Part shown: positions 37,746 through 46,540 of the stretch, piece after piece
Layout of the letters: each line of letters begins with the position of its first letter
Position numbering within the stretch: the stretch's first letter is position 1
Source of the DNA: Actinocatenispora rupis
Lineage (GTDB): Bacteria; Actinomycetota; Actinomycetes; Mycobacteriales; Micromonosporaceae
Length of the DNA stretch: 64,000 nucleotides
Assembly (NCBI RefSeq): GCF_016861975.1
Contig: NZ_BOMB01000023.1
Coordinates: 124,001 to 188,000, forward strand
Reading direction: 5' to 3'
Position numbers and translations under genes: made by a program
The notes under the pieces: generated by a model
What the model saw: only the letters and a program-made list of their open reading frames with translations
What the model was told of the DNA's origin: nothing
Databases searched by the model: none

Positions 37746-38453
37746 TCGGCGCCGCGCTGGCGTACCACGGGCGGCGGGTGAAGGCGCCGCCGACGGCGGG
37801 ACTGGGTGTCGGTTAGCGCGGGTGAGCCGCCGCGGCTTCCCTGGCCGTCCGATGCTGGACGAGGGTCGTGACGGCGGACAGCAGCGGCATCCACGCTCCC
37901 CTGGTCGGTCGACTCGGCGGCGCTGCCACACACGCACGGCTCCTCGTGCGCGGGAGCGCGTGAGTCACGAGCCACCACGTCCGACTCATGGCGTTGCCCG
38001 AGCGCGCCCGCCGTCTGTTCCCAAGCCACCTTGGTAGCCCACGCCCGCGTACGGCGAGCCCGGCGAACCCCCAGAGCCCGGTGGCTGCCGAGCGAGTGAA
38101 CCCGAACCGAGCGATCCTGCGCCCGGCGGACCTGAGCCCGTTGAACTCGGGGCCAGAACGCGAGGGGCGCAGCCGAGTGTCGGCGAGGCCGAGAGCGAGA
38201 ATGCTCGGCCGATCCATTAACTGACCGCAGGGCGGGCGGCTCAACAACGGGCGCCACACCCGAGCAGCTCGAACGGCGACGAGCACAGCGGAGCCGCCGC
38301 ATCCGTACCGACGCGAGGGTGTGGGGGTGCTCCAACATGTCTGGGACCTCGCACCCACCGCGTCCCGTTTCACGTGAAACAAGCGCCCCATGACACGGGC
38401 GCCAGCACATACGAGGAAATGTGCGGGACACATCGGCGTGGTGGGGTGGGGGC
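37746..38453. other. Gene-free region downstream of parB
   Basis: About 700 bases between parB and the acetyltransferase. Long frames exist on both strands, but their translations are arginine-rich and unlike proteins. The only recognised features are parS at 38366-38381 and a degenerate site at the left edge. It may be decayed coding DNA. Confidence 0.5.
38366..38381. other. parS: parS site downstream of parB
   Basis: CGTTTCACGTGAAACA: core GTTTCACGTGAAAC intact; one base (first) off consensus. Confidence 0.9.
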
Positions 38454-38975
38454 ATGTCGAGTACCGGGGCAAGCGGGCGGATCCGTACGGGCGAGGAGTC
38501 GGATCTGCCGGAGCTGACCGCGATCTACAACCACTACGTCACGTCGACGCCGATCACGTTCGACCTGACGCCGTCGACGGTCGAGGAGCGGCGGCCGTGG
38601 TTCGACGCGCATCCGCCGACCGGGCCGCACCGGCTGCTCGTCGCGGAGGAGGCGGGCACGATCCTCGGGTACGCGACGAGCAGCCGGTTCCGGCCGAAAC
38701 CGGCGTACCTGCCGTCGGTGGAGACGAGCGTCTACCTCTCCCCCGACGCGGTGGGGCGCGGTGTCGGGAGCCGGCTGTACGAGGCGCTGTTCGCGGCGCT
38801 CGCCACGGAGGACGTGCACCGGGCGTACGCCGGGATCGCGTTGCCGAACGCCGCGTCCGAGCGGCTGCACCTCCGCTTCGGGTTCACGCCGGTGGGCACC
38901 TTCCGGGAGGTGGGCCGCAAGTTCGGCCGGTACTGGGACGTGCTGTGGCTGGAGCGCGGGGTGGGTGTGGCCTGA
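38454..38975 (+). CDS. GNAT acetyltransferase, phosphinothricin acetyltransferase-like
   Basis: 173 residues from ATG 38454 behind GTGGGGTGGGGGC. Characteristic start IRTGEESDLPELTAIYNHYV, motif A VYLSPDAVGRGVGSRLYEAL, motif B ALPNAASERLHLRFGFTPVG and the C-terminal GRKFGRYWDVLWLER, all as in the Bar/Pat (MddA/YncA) group. Such enzymes acetylate phosphinothricin, methionine sulfoximine or related amino-acid analogues. Native substrate unknown. Confidence 0.88.
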   Translation: MSSTGASGRIRTGEESDLPELTAIYNHYVTSTPITFDLTPSTVEERRPWFDAHPPTGPHRLLVAEEAGTILGYATSSRFRPKPAYLPSVETSVYLSPDAVGRGVGSRLYEALFAALATEDVHRAYAGIALPNAASERLHLRFGFTPVGTFREVGRKFGRYWDVLWLERGVGVA

Positions 38976-39031
38976 GGTACTCCGGGGCGCCCGGGCGAGT
39001 GGAGCCGGCGCGGCACCCGGACGATGACCGC

Positions 39032-39550
39032 ATGGCCATCGAGACGCGGGTGAACCCGACCGTGACCGCCGACCTGGTCGACGAGATCGCCGAACTCTGG
39101 GTGCGCGTGACGAACGCGGGCGGGGCGGTCGGCTTCGTACCGCCGGTCACCGTGGACGACATCCGGCCGACCGCCGAGCGCACCCTGGCCGCCGTCGCGG
39201 CCGGTACGGATGTGCTCGTGGCGCTGGTGGAGGACGGCCGTGTCCTCGCCTGGTGCGTACTGGAAGAGGGGTCGAGCGGGTTGCGGCGGCACTGGCGCAC
39301 CGTGGTCCGCGTCCAGGTCGATCCGGAACGTCAGGGCACCGGGCTCGGCGACCGGCTGATGCGGGCGGTCGGGGAGGTGGCCCGCGATCTCGGCCTGGCC
39401 GCGCTGCACCTGGCGGTCCGCGGCGGTACGGGGATCGAGAAGTTCTACCGCCGGCACGGGTACCGGGAGGTGGGGCGGCTGCCCGCGGCGATCCGGGTCG
39501 GCGCGGACGACGACCGGGACGAGATCATCATGTGGTTGCCTGTCGCCTGA
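39032..39550 (+). CDS. GNAT family N-acetyltransferase
   Basis: 172 residues from ATG 39032. Motif A VVRVQVDPERQGTGLGDRLM (Q-G-x-G-L-G), then LGLAALHLAVRGGTGIEKFY and RRHGYREVGRLPAAIRV. The N-terminal half includes WVRVTNAGGAVGFVPPVTVD, as in acetyltransferases near other actinomycete parB genes. Acceptor unknown. It ends 17 bases before the methyltransferase GTG, so an operon is likely. Confidence 0.85.
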   Translation: MAIETRVNPTVTADLVDEIAELWVRVTNAGGAVGFVPPVTVDDIRPTAERTLAAVAAGTDVLVALVEDGRVLAWCVLEEGSSGLRRHWRTVVRVQVDPERQGTGLGDRLMRAVGEVARDLGLAALHLAVRGGTGIEKFYRRHGYREVGRLPAAIRVGADDDRDEIIMWLPVA

Positions 39551-39567
39551 CCGTTCCGGAGGCCGCC

Positions 39568-40323
39568 GTGTCCGAGCCGCAGGAGCCGTACGTGTGGGAC
39601 CGGGTGGACGACACCGAGGACCCCGACGAGATGGTCACGGTCCAGCAGGACCTCGAACGGTGGCCGGTGGTCCGGGCGTACCGGGAGCGGATGCGGGAGC
39701 TGGTCGGTGGCGGTCGCGCGCTGGACGTGGGTGCCGGGCCGGGCGGCGAGACGACGTACGTCGGGGTCGACAACTCGATGGCGATGGCGCGCCGGGCGTA
39801 CGACCGCGGTCGGGTGGCGGTGGTCGCGGACGCCGGGCGCCTGCCGTTCGCGGCTGGGTCGTTCGACGCGGTGCGCGCCGACCGGGTGCTGCAACACGTG
39901 CCCGACCCGGACACCGCCCTCGCCGAGGCGACCCGCGTGGTACGTCCCGGCGGCCGGCTGGTGTTCGCCGATCCGGACCAGTCGACGCTGACGATCGAGG
40001 CGGAGCCGGTTGGCGTACGGTCGGGCGCCGCGCTGGTCGCCGAGGTCGTCGCGTTCCGTCGGCGGAGCATCCGTAACCCCGATCTGGCCGGGCGGCTCGC
40101 CGGTCGACTCACCGCGCTCGGGTTGGTGGACGTGGTCAGCGACGCGTACCGGTTGGTGTTGACGGATCCGGCGCTGGCATTCGGGGTGACCGGCTGGGGC
40201 GAGCTGATCGAGGCGGCGGGCCGAATCACCGCCGCCGAGCGCGCCGCGTGGGAGGCCGCCCTGCACGGCCCCTTCCGGTACGAGGTCAGCTACGTGGTCA
40301 CCGCGGCGCGCCGGGCCGGGTAG
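39568..40323 (+). CDS. Methyltransferase-like protein lacking part of the SAM-binding fold
   Basis: 251 residues from GTG 39568, GGAGGCCGCC upstream. It has SAM motif I ALDVGAGPGGETT and acidic motif YVGVDNSMAMARRAYD, but only about five residues separate GPGG from the GVD strand, where family members have about 18-20 (helix A and the start of strand 2). The rest is normal: DAGRLPFAAGSFDAVRADRV, RVVRPGGRLVFADPDQ. The gap is in-frame, so the gene looks intact but the cofactor pocket should be disturbed. The 3' end overlaps the convergent esterase by 26 bases. Confidence 0.8.
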   Translation: MSEPQEPYVWDRVDDTEDPDEMVTVQQDLERWPVVRAYRERMRELVGGGRALDVGAGPGGETTYVGVDNSMAMARRAYDRGRVAVVADAGRLPFAAGSFDAVRADRVLQHVPDPDTALAEATRVVRPGGRLVFADPDQSTLTIEAEPVGVRSGAALVAEVVAFRRRSIRNPDLAGRLAGRLTALGLVDVVSDAYRLVLTDPALAFGVTGWGELIEAAGRITAAERAAWEAALHGPFRYEVSYVVTAARRAG

Positions 40324-41428
40324 CGGACCCGGCCGCCGACACCGGCGTACGGGTCGGTTGGCCCAGGTGCCCGCCGACGAACGTGAGCATCGCCGGCTCC
40401 GCGTACTGCGCCTCGCGCCAGGTGTGGAACGTCGGCTCGGTCGTGGTGACGACCGGCTGGCCGCGCTGCCGCAGCAGCGCCGCGATGCGCAGGTTGTCGG
40501 CGCGTTCGGAGCCGGACGCGCGCCCTGGCCAGTCGAGGAACACCGGCACCCGACCCGCGAACCGCATCGTCGGCAGGTACTCGGTGACGGTGTTGCGGCG
40601 TACCAGGGTGCGGTCGTTGTGCAGCGCGGACGACTCGGGACCGCCACCGGGCGACGGGTACGGCTCCAGCGCGGCGATCGCGCCGACCTGACCGGTGTGG
40701 TGCAGGCCGAGGTTGAGCGCGCAGAAACCGCCGGAGGACATGCCCCCGAGCGCCCGCCCGGACCGGTCCGCGACCGTACGGAAGTGGCTGTCGACGTACT
40801 TGACGAGGGGGCCGGTCAGGAACGACTCCAGGCGCGGCCCGCCGACCGCGTCGAGGCATTCGGTGTCGCGGAAGCCGCCGAGCGTGGTGTCCGGCATGAC
40901 GACGATCATGGGTTGGATCCGGTGCTGCGCGATCAGCGCATCCATCATCTCGGGCAGCCGCCCCGCCGCCAGCCAGTCCGTACTCCGGCCCGGCCAGCCG
41001 CCGTACAGGTAGAGCACCGGGTACCGGAGGGTCGCGCCGGAACGGTAGCCGGGCGGCAGGTACAGGTAGACGGTTTGGGTGGGGACGCGGAGGGCCGACG
41101 AGCCGAGCCGGATCGACGCCACGAGCGAACCGCTGCCGCGCGGCAGGTCCGTGTCGCCGCTGACCCGCGTGTCGCCCGGGTAGCCGACCATCGCCGGCAG
41201 CGACCGCAGCGTCGGCAGGTAGCCGGCGTAGCTGTTCAGCCCGGTCAGCAGGCCGAGCAGCCCGCCCACCACCCCCACCGCGAGCGCCCCGGTACGCCGG
41301 CGCAGCCAGCCGCGGCGCCGGGCGACCAGGATCAGCGTCACGAGGATTGCCGTGCCGGCGAGCACACTGGTCGGCACCCACCAGGACTCCAGCGGTGCGC
41401 TCGGACCGACCCGTTCCGCGTCGAGCAT
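40298..41428 (-). CDS. Membrane-anchored alpha/beta-hydrolase esterase
   Basis: 376 residues from ATG 41428 (GGGGGGAACGC before it). Three N-terminal hydrophobic segments (about residues 15-75), then an esterase D/antigen-85-like domain: VYLYLPPGYRSGATLRYPVL, nucleophile elbow ALGGMSSGGFCALNLGL (G-x-S-x-G variant, Ser in MSSGG), and a late His in TFHTWREAQYAEP. The catalytic part is probably outside the membrane. Substrate unknown; relatives act on acyl esters of the envelope or on small esters. Confidence 0.82.
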   Translation of the reverse strand: MLDAERVGPSAPLESWWVPTSVLAGTAILVTLILVARRRGWLRRRTGALAVGVVGGLLGLLTGLNSYAGYLPTLRSLPAMVGYPGDTRVSGDTDLPRGSGSLVASIRLGSSALRVPTQTVYLYLPPGYRSGATLRYPVLYLYGGWPGRSTDWLAAGRLPEMMDALIAQHRIQPMIVVMPDTTLGGFRDTECLDAVGGPRLESFLTGPLVKYVDSHFRTVADRSGRALGGMSSGGFCALNLGLHHTGQVGAIAALEPYPSPGGGPESSALHNDRTLVRRNTVTEYLPTMRFAGRVPVFLDWPGRASGSERADNLRIAALLRQRGQPVVTTTEPTFHTWREAQYAEPAMLTFVGGHLGQPTRTPVSAAGSATRPGAPR

Positions 41429-41550
41429 GCGTTCCCCCCGCACTCCACGCTACGTCGCGCCCGTCGCCAAGATCCTGTGATCCCGCTGTCAGGCGCTTCC
41501 GGGTACGGAGGACCGACCGCGGGCGGCGTGACGAACCTCGGAAAGTACGC

Positions 41551-41578
41551 GGCCCGGCCTGTAGGTACAGGCCGGGCC
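41551..41578 (-). terminator. Hairpin terminator after ddl-type gene
   Basis: GGCCCGGCCTGTA and TACAGGCCGGGCC pair perfectly around GG. It lies 16 bases beyond the stop of the ddl-type gene and upstream of the esterase on the same strand. Confidence 0.75.
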
Positions 41579-41593
41579 GGACGGGGTGGCGGG

Positions 41594-42592
41594 TCAGCCG
41601 CGGGCGGTCGCCGCCGAGACGAGCCGTTCGAGTACGGCGCCGAGCTTGCGTCCGGCGGCCTCGACGGCCATCGGCAGCAGCGACGTCTCGGTCATGCCGG
41701 GCGCGACGTTCGCTTCGAGTACCTGGATGTCGCCGTCGGGGCCGACGATCAGGTCGATGCGGGACAGGTCGCGCAGGCCGAGCGCGGTGTGCGTGGCGAC
41801 CGCGATCCGGGCCGCCTCGTCCAGGACCTTCTCCGGCAGGCGGGCCGGGCAGTGCCAGGTGGTGATGCCCGCCGTGTACCGCGCGGCGAAGTCGTAGTTG
41901 CCGTCCGGCGGGACGATCTCCACCGCGGGCAGCGCCTGCGGACCGTCGCCCAGGTCGACCACGCTGACCGCGACGTCGATCCCCGGTACGAACCGCTCCA
42001 TCAGCGCGGTCGGCGCGTACGCGAAGGCGCCGACCATCGCGGCCGGCAGCGCGTCGGCGGACGTCACCCGCTGGACGCCCAGGCCGGACCCGCCGTGCGC
42101 CGGCTTGATCATCAGCGGCAGGCCGAGCCGCCGTACGACATGGTCGAGGAGGGACTGGGCGCCCAGCTCGGAGAACGTGGTCTGCGGCAGCGTCACCCAG
42201 TCGGGGGTGGGGATGCCGGCCTCGCGCAGGATCGTCTTCGCGGTCGGCTTGTCCCAGGCGAGGCGCGCCGCGTGCGGCGTGGACCCCACGTACGGCACGC
42301 CGGCGAGGTCGAGTACCGACTGGAGCGAGCCGTCCTCCCCCGGGCTGCCGTGCAGCGCGATGAACGCCGCGTCCGGCGGGTCCGCGGTCAGCGTCGGCAG
42401 CAGCGTCACGTCGGCGTCGCGCAGCTCGGCCTCGAACCCGGCGCCCAGCAGCGCGTCCAGCACCCGGCGCCCGGACCGCAACGACACGTCCCGCTCGTAC
42501 GACAGGCCGCCGGCGAGGACGAGCACGCGCGTCGGCGTACCGCTGGTGGAGTCGGCGGGCGCTGCCGGAGCCTGCCCGCGCTCTGCGCTCAT
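41594..42592 (-). CDS. D-alanine-D-alanine ligase family (ATP-grasp) protein
   Basis: 332 residues. N-terminal Dala_Dala_lig_N: RVLVLAGGLSYERDVSLRSG, then AFIALHGSPGEDGSLQSVLD (HG.xGEDG), ATP-grasp lysine in LPLMIKPAHGGSGLGVQRV and metal-binding end SRIDLIVGPDGDIQVLEANV, PGMTETSLLP. It would ligate two amino acids (D-Ala) for peptidoglycan. It is coupled (ATGA) to the aminotransferase upstream, a pair conserved near parB in related genomes, so it may be a second Ddl with another amino-acid partner. Confidence 0.88.
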   Translation of the reverse strand: MSAERGQAPAAPADSTSGTPTRVLVLAGGLSYERDVSLRSGRRVLDALLGAGFEAELRDADVTLLPTLTADPPDAAFIALHGSPGEDGSLQSVLDLAGVPYVGSTPHAARLAWDKPTAKTILREAGIPTPDWVTLPQTTFSELGAQSLLDHVVRRLGLPLMIKPAHGGSGLGVQRVTSADALPAAMVGAFAYAPTALMERFVPGIDVAVSVVDLGDGPQALPAVEIVPPDGNYDFAARYTAGITTWHCPARLPEKVLDEAARIAVATHTALGLRDLSRIDLIVGPDGDIQVLEANVAPGMTETSLLPMAVEAAGRKLGAVLERLVSAATARG

Positions 42593-43896
42593 GCGATGCC
42601 CGGCGGTACGTCGCCGGCCACGCGCCGGGGCGCGCCGGCCGAGCCGGTCGCGCCGAACGTGCTGCGCAGGGAGAGTTCTTCCTCGATCACGTGCCCGAGC
42701 CTACGGACCCCCTCGCGCAGCCGTTCCGGCGGCGGGAAACAGTACGACAGGCGCAGGTGCGAGGTGCCCGATCCGTCCGCGTAGAACCCGGTGCCCGGCA
42801 CGTACGCCACGCGGGCGTTGATGGCGCGCGGCATCATCGCCTTCGAGTCGAGCGCCTCGGGCAGGGTGAGCCACACGTAGAAGCCGCCGCCGGGGTGCGT
42901 CCAGCGGACGCCGTCGGGCATGAAGTCGGTGAGTGCGGCGAGCGTCGCGTCCCGCCGCTCCCGGTACAGCTCGCGGAAGACCTTGAGCTGCTCGCGCCAC
43001 GGCATGGTCGTGAAGTAGCGCGTGGCGATGCGCTGGTTGAACGTGGGCGGGCAGAGGATCGACGCCTCGGACGCCATCACGATCTTGTCGCGGACGGCGT
43101 GCGGCGCGAGGATCCAGCCGAGCCGGATGCCCGCGGCGAACGTCTTCGAGAACGTGCCCAGGTAGAGCACCCCGTCCCGGGCCCGGGAACGCAGCGGCGC
43201 CGGCGGCTGCTCCTCGAACCCGAGCAACCCGTACGGATTGTCTTCGAGTACGAGCAGATGGTGACGTTGGCAGATCTCCAGGATCCGCTCGCGCCGCTCC
43301 TCGGCCAGCGTCACGCCGGCCGGGTTGTGGAACGCGGGCACCGTGTACAGGAACTTGGCGCGGCGGCCGGACGCGGCGACCGCGGCGATCGCCTCCTCCA
43401 ACGCCTCCGGTACGAGACCGTCGTCGTCCATCTGTACGTGCACCACGTCGGCCTCGGCGGCCTGGAAGACACCCAGCGCCCCCACGTAACTCGGGGCCTC
43501 GGCGAGGACCACGTCACCGGGGTCGAGGAAGACCCGCGCGACCAGGTCGAGCGCCTGCTGCGAACCGGTCGTGACGACCACGTCGTCCGGCGACGCACCG
43601 ACGGACGCGTCCACGCCCTCCTCGGCCATCACCGCACAGATCTGTTCGCGCAGCGCCGCCTCGCCCTGCCCGACGCAGTAGTTGAGCGCCGGTGCGCCCT
43701 CCCGCTGGATGAGCTCGGCGACCATCTCGCCGATCGCGTCGAGCGGCAGAGCCGCCGTGTACGGCGAGCCGCCGGCGAGGGAGACCACCTCGGGACGGTT
43801 CGCGACGGAGAACAGTGCGCGGATCTCGGAGGCCTTCATGCCGTGGACCCGCTGCGCATACAGATCGGTGTAGTCGTCCAGTGTCGTGCCGGACAC
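42589..43896 (-). CDS. PLP-dependent aminotransferase, class I/II (MocR/ARO8-like)
   Basis: 435 residues from GTG 43896 with AGAGGGGGCGCC before it. Features: VVSLAGGSPYTAALPLDAIG, VVTTGSQQALDLVARVFLDP, TVPAFHNPAGVTLAEERRER, LVLEDNPYGLLGFEEQPPAP and the PLP lysine in LYLGTFSKTFAAGIRLGW. No DNA-binding domain, so an enzyme of the 2-aminoadipate/aromatic aminotransferase group. Its TGA overlaps the ddl-type start. Together they may supply an amino acid to a ligase; inference. Confidence 0.9.
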   Translation of the reverse strand: MSGTTLDDYTDLYAQRVHGMKASEIRALFSVANRPEVVSLAGGSPYTAALPLDAIGEMVAELIQREGAPALNYCVGQGEAALREQICAVMAEEGVDASVGASPDDVVVTTGSQQALDLVARVFLDPGDVVLAEAPSYVGALGVFQAAEADVVHVQMDDDGLVPEALEEAIAAVAASGRRAKFLYTVPAFHNPAGVTLAEERRERILEICQRHHLLVLEDNPYGLLGFEEQPPAPLRSRARDGVLYLGTFSKTFAAGIRLGWILAPHAVRDKIVMASEASILCPPTFNQRIATRYFTTMPWREQLKVFRELYRERRDATLAALTDFMPDGVRWTHPGGGFYVWLTLPEALDSKAMMPRAINARVAYVPGTGFYADGSGTSHLRLSYCFPPPERLREGVRRLGHVIEEELSLRSTFGATGSAGAPRRVAGDVPPGIA

Positions 43897-44080
43897 GGCG
43901 CCCCCTCTGCCGGAAACGGCGCCGGTGCGGCACGAACGACGGCGGCGATGGCGGGTCCGCACCTGCGGCGCACGGGTTCGGCCGAGTGTACCGGCAGGTC
44001 AACCGCGATCGCGCCGGTTCGTGACGCAGAACGCGTACGATCACCCTTGGCCCGTGACGACCGACGTACCAGGGGGTGTG

Positions 44081-44713
44081 GTGTCCCGGCGCCTGGTGAG
44101 TCTCACCCTCGACACGCTGGAGGACCTGCCGCGGCGGTGCCGCGGGTGCGTGTTCTGGGAGCTGGACCCCGTCGCTGCCGACCGGGCCCGCGCGAGCGGC
44201 GACACCGAGTTGGAGAAGGAGGCGTGGGTCTCGCAGACCCTGCTGGAGTGGGGTTCCTGCGGCAAGTTGATCTACGTCGACTCCGCCCCCGCCGGGTACG
44301 TGATGTTCGCGCCCCCGGCGTACGTGCCGCGGTCCGTGGCGTTCCCGACGAGTCCGGTGAGCCCCGACGCGGTACTGCTGATGGCGGCGCACGTGGTGCC
44401 GGACTTCGCCGGCGGCGGGCTCGGCCGGATGCTGATCCAGGGCGTCGCGCGGGACGTGACCCGGCGCGGCATCAAGGCGATCGAGGCGTTCGGCGACGCG
44501 CAGTGGGACCAGCCGCACTGCGTCGCGCCCGCCGACTACTTCCGCGCCGTCGGCTTCAAGACCGTGCGCCCGCATCCCCGCTTCCCGCGGCTACGGATGG
44601 AGTTGCGGACCGCGCTGTCGTGGAAGTCGGACGTCGAGGCCGCGCTGGACAAGCTGCTCGGCTCGATGTCGCCGGAGTCGCTGCTGCGTCCGGCGACCCA
44701 CGCCGCGGTCTGA
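44081..44713 (+). CDS. GNAT family N-acetyltransferase
   Basis: 210 residues from GTG 44081 behind AGGGGG (GTGs at 44078 and 44054 also open). It has RRCRGCVFWELDPVAADRAR and WGSCGKLIYVDSAPAGYVMF, then motif A AHVVPDFAGGGLGRMLIQGV. Cysteines CRGC resemble a group of actinobacterial GNATs coded next to the cwlM-type gene. Divergent from the aminotransferase and convergent with the amidase. Function unknown. Confidence 0.83.
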   Translation: MSRRLVSLTLDTLEDLPRRCRGCVFWELDPVAADRARASGDTELEKEAWVSQTLLEWGSCGKLIYVDSAPAGYVMFAPPAYVPRSVAFPTSPVSPDAVLLMAAHVVPDFAGGGLGRMLIQGVARDVTRRGIKAIEAFGDAQWDQPHCVAPADYFRAVGFKTVRPHPRFPRLRMELRTALSWKSDVEAALDKLLGSMSPESLLRPATHAAV

Positions 44714-44717
44714 CCGG

Positions 44718-45860
44718 TCAGTGCGCCGCGGCCACCGCGGCACGCAGCGAACTGACGTCGAACGTCCCGGTCGGGTAGTCCGACTCCTTCGTCAGGTACA
44801 TGCGCTGGATGGCGGCGACCATCGCCTCGACGACGCGGTCCCGGAAGACCGGGTCGATCAGCCGGGCGCGGTCCTCCGGGGAGGTCAGGTAGCCGACCTC
44901 GACCCGTACGGCGGGCATCCGGGTGAGTCGCAGCAGGTCCCAGCCCTTGGCGTGGCTGCCGCAGTCGAGCATCCCGGTACGCGCGGCCACCTCGCGCTCG
45001 ACCAGCCCGGCGAGCAGCTCCCCCACCGTCGACGCGACGCCGTGCGCCCCGCCGAAGTGGTACGTGGCGACGCCCTGCGCGGCCGGGTTCGGGTGGCCGT
45101 CGGCGTGCAGCGACACGAGCAGGTCGGCACCCAGCTCGTTCGCGAAGCGGGCCCGGTCCCGCTCGGAGAACCACGTCTCCCGGCTCCGCGTCAGATGCAC
45201 CTGTACGCCGGCCGCGGCGAGCCGGCCCTCCAGCCGCGAGGCCAGGTCGTACACCAGGTCGGCCTCGGTCCAGCGGAGCATCCCGTCCGGTACGACGACG
45301 CCCTGGTCGTCGCCGCCGTGGCCCGGGTCGATCACGATCCGTTTGCCGACGAGCGCGGGGCCGGCGTGGTGCAGCGCGGCGGACTCGCGGAGCAGCTGCG
45401 GCCGGCCGCCGGTCACCTTGCGGCCGAGGCGGCGCAGCGCGGCCATCGTCGCCGGCCCGAACGCGCCGTCCGACGTCAGGCCGACCTCCCGCTGGAACTG
45501 GCCGAGCGCGTGCGCGGTCCGGTCGCCGAAGACGGCGTCGGCGCGACCCACGTCGTACCCCATCTCCAGCAGGCGCTCCTGGAGCTGCCGGACGTCGTCG
45601 CCGGTCAGCTGCTCGGGGCGGGCGGCGAACAACGTACGGTCGCCGAGCTGCCAGCGCGCACCGTCCAGTACGTGCCAGGTCTCGTCGGTGACGACGCCGT
45701 CCGCGGTCAGCCCGCGGGACTGCTGGAACGCACGGACCGCGTGCACGGTCGACGAGTCGTACTCGTCGGAGGTGGTATCACCCAGCAGCCCGAGCCTCGC
45801 GAGGACGGAGCGGATCTCGGCAACGGCCGGACCGCGATCACCCGGTCGGATCGGACGCAT
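44718..45860 (-). CDS. cwlM: CwlM-like N-acetylmuramoyl-L-alanine amidase with two PG-binding domains
   Basis: 380 residues from ATG 45860, GAGGGAGGCACC upstream. Two PG_binding_1 repeats (IRPGDRGPAVAEIRSVLARL; DDVRQLQERLLEMGYDVGRA) precede an Amidase_3 domain: IVIDPGHGGDDQGVV (Zn His), RWTEADLVYDLASRLEG (Glu), LLVSLHADGHPNPAAQGVAT (His). No signal peptide, so cytoplasmic, as for mycobacterial CwlM, which regulates MurA rather than cutting wall. The location near trxA and murJ is conserved. Confidence 0.9.
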   Translation of the reverse strand: MRPIRPGDRGPAVAEIRSVLARLGLLGDTTSDEYDSSTVHAVRAFQQSRGLTADGVVTDETWHVLDGARWQLGDRTLFAARPEQLTGDDVRQLQERLLEMGYDVGRADAVFGDRTAHALGQFQREVGLTSDGAFGPATMAALRRLGRKVTGGRPQLLRESAALHHAGPALVGKRIVIDPGHGGDDQGVVVPDGMLRWTEADLVYDLASRLEGRLAAAGVQVHLTRSRETWFSERDRARFANELGADLLVSLHADGHPNPAAQGVATYHFGGAHGVASTVGELLAGLVEREVAARTGMLDCGSHAKGWDLLRLTRMPAVRVEVGYLTSPEDRARLIDPVFRDRVVEAMVAAIQRMYLTKESDYPTGTFDVSSLRAAVAAAH

Positions 45861-46198
45861 ACGTGGTGCCTCCCTCACGGCGGTTGGACGGCAGGCGCTC
45901 GGAAGGACCCGGCCGCGGGTGCCCAGCGTCGACGGCGGAAACCACGTGCCGTGAGCACCACAGACATCGGAGCGTACTCCGTGGCCCAGGTTGGTCCAGT
46001 ACGGGATCGGCCGTTCCCGCCTGCCCGTTCCGTACCCGGGTGCGTCGTGACGACACAGCCGGCCGGAAACGCGGTCGGGACCGGGTGCCCCGCTCGGAAT
46101 CACGTGGCCAAGACAACAGGGCGCCCGTCCACGTGACCCCGACCGGCCCTACTGGCGACCCGGTCCCAACTACGACTTAGTACGAAACAGATGAAGCG
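45861..46198. other. Intergenic region between trxA and the CwlM-type gene
   Basis: 338 bases; no gene or clear terminator seen on either strand. Confidence 0.4.
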
Positions 46199-46516
46199 TT
46201 ACAGCGCCGACTCGATCAGCTTGGTGAGCTGGCTCTTCGGCTGCGCGCCGACGACGGACTGCACCGGCTTGCCACCCTTGAACACGGTCAGCGTCGGGAT
46301 CGACATCACCCCGTACTCCCGCGTCACGTTCGGGTTCTCGTCGATGTTCAGCTTGACGATCTCGATCTGGTCCGCGTACTCCGCGCCCAGCTGGTCGAGC
46401 ACCGGGGCGACCTTCTTGCACGGACCGCACCACTCGGCCCAGAAGTCGACCAGTACCGGCTTGTCCGCCTGCAGGACGTCGGCGGTGAAGCTCGCGTCCG
46501 TGACAGCCTTGCCCAT
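46199..46516 (-). CDS. trxA: Thioredoxin
   Basis: 105 residues. Active site VLVDFWAEWCGPCKKVAPVL (WCGPC) and cis-Pro SIPTLTVFKGGKP. Full length for thioredoxin. It reduces protein disulfides with electrons from TrxB, coded 24 bases upstream on the same strand. Confidence 0.98.
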   Translation of the reverse strand: MGKAVTDASFTADVLQADKPVLVDFWAEWCGPCKKVAPVLDQLGAEYADQIEIVKLNIDENPNVTREYGVMSIPTLTVFKGGKPVQSVVGAQPKSQLTKLIESAL

Positions 46517-46540
46517 CTACCTACCCCTCTCTGGGAAAAC

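Noticed and set aside
37988-38224. Possible 78-codon gene after parB
   Set aside because: No binding site, low-complexity Arg/Pro/Ser composition, no relation to known proteins.
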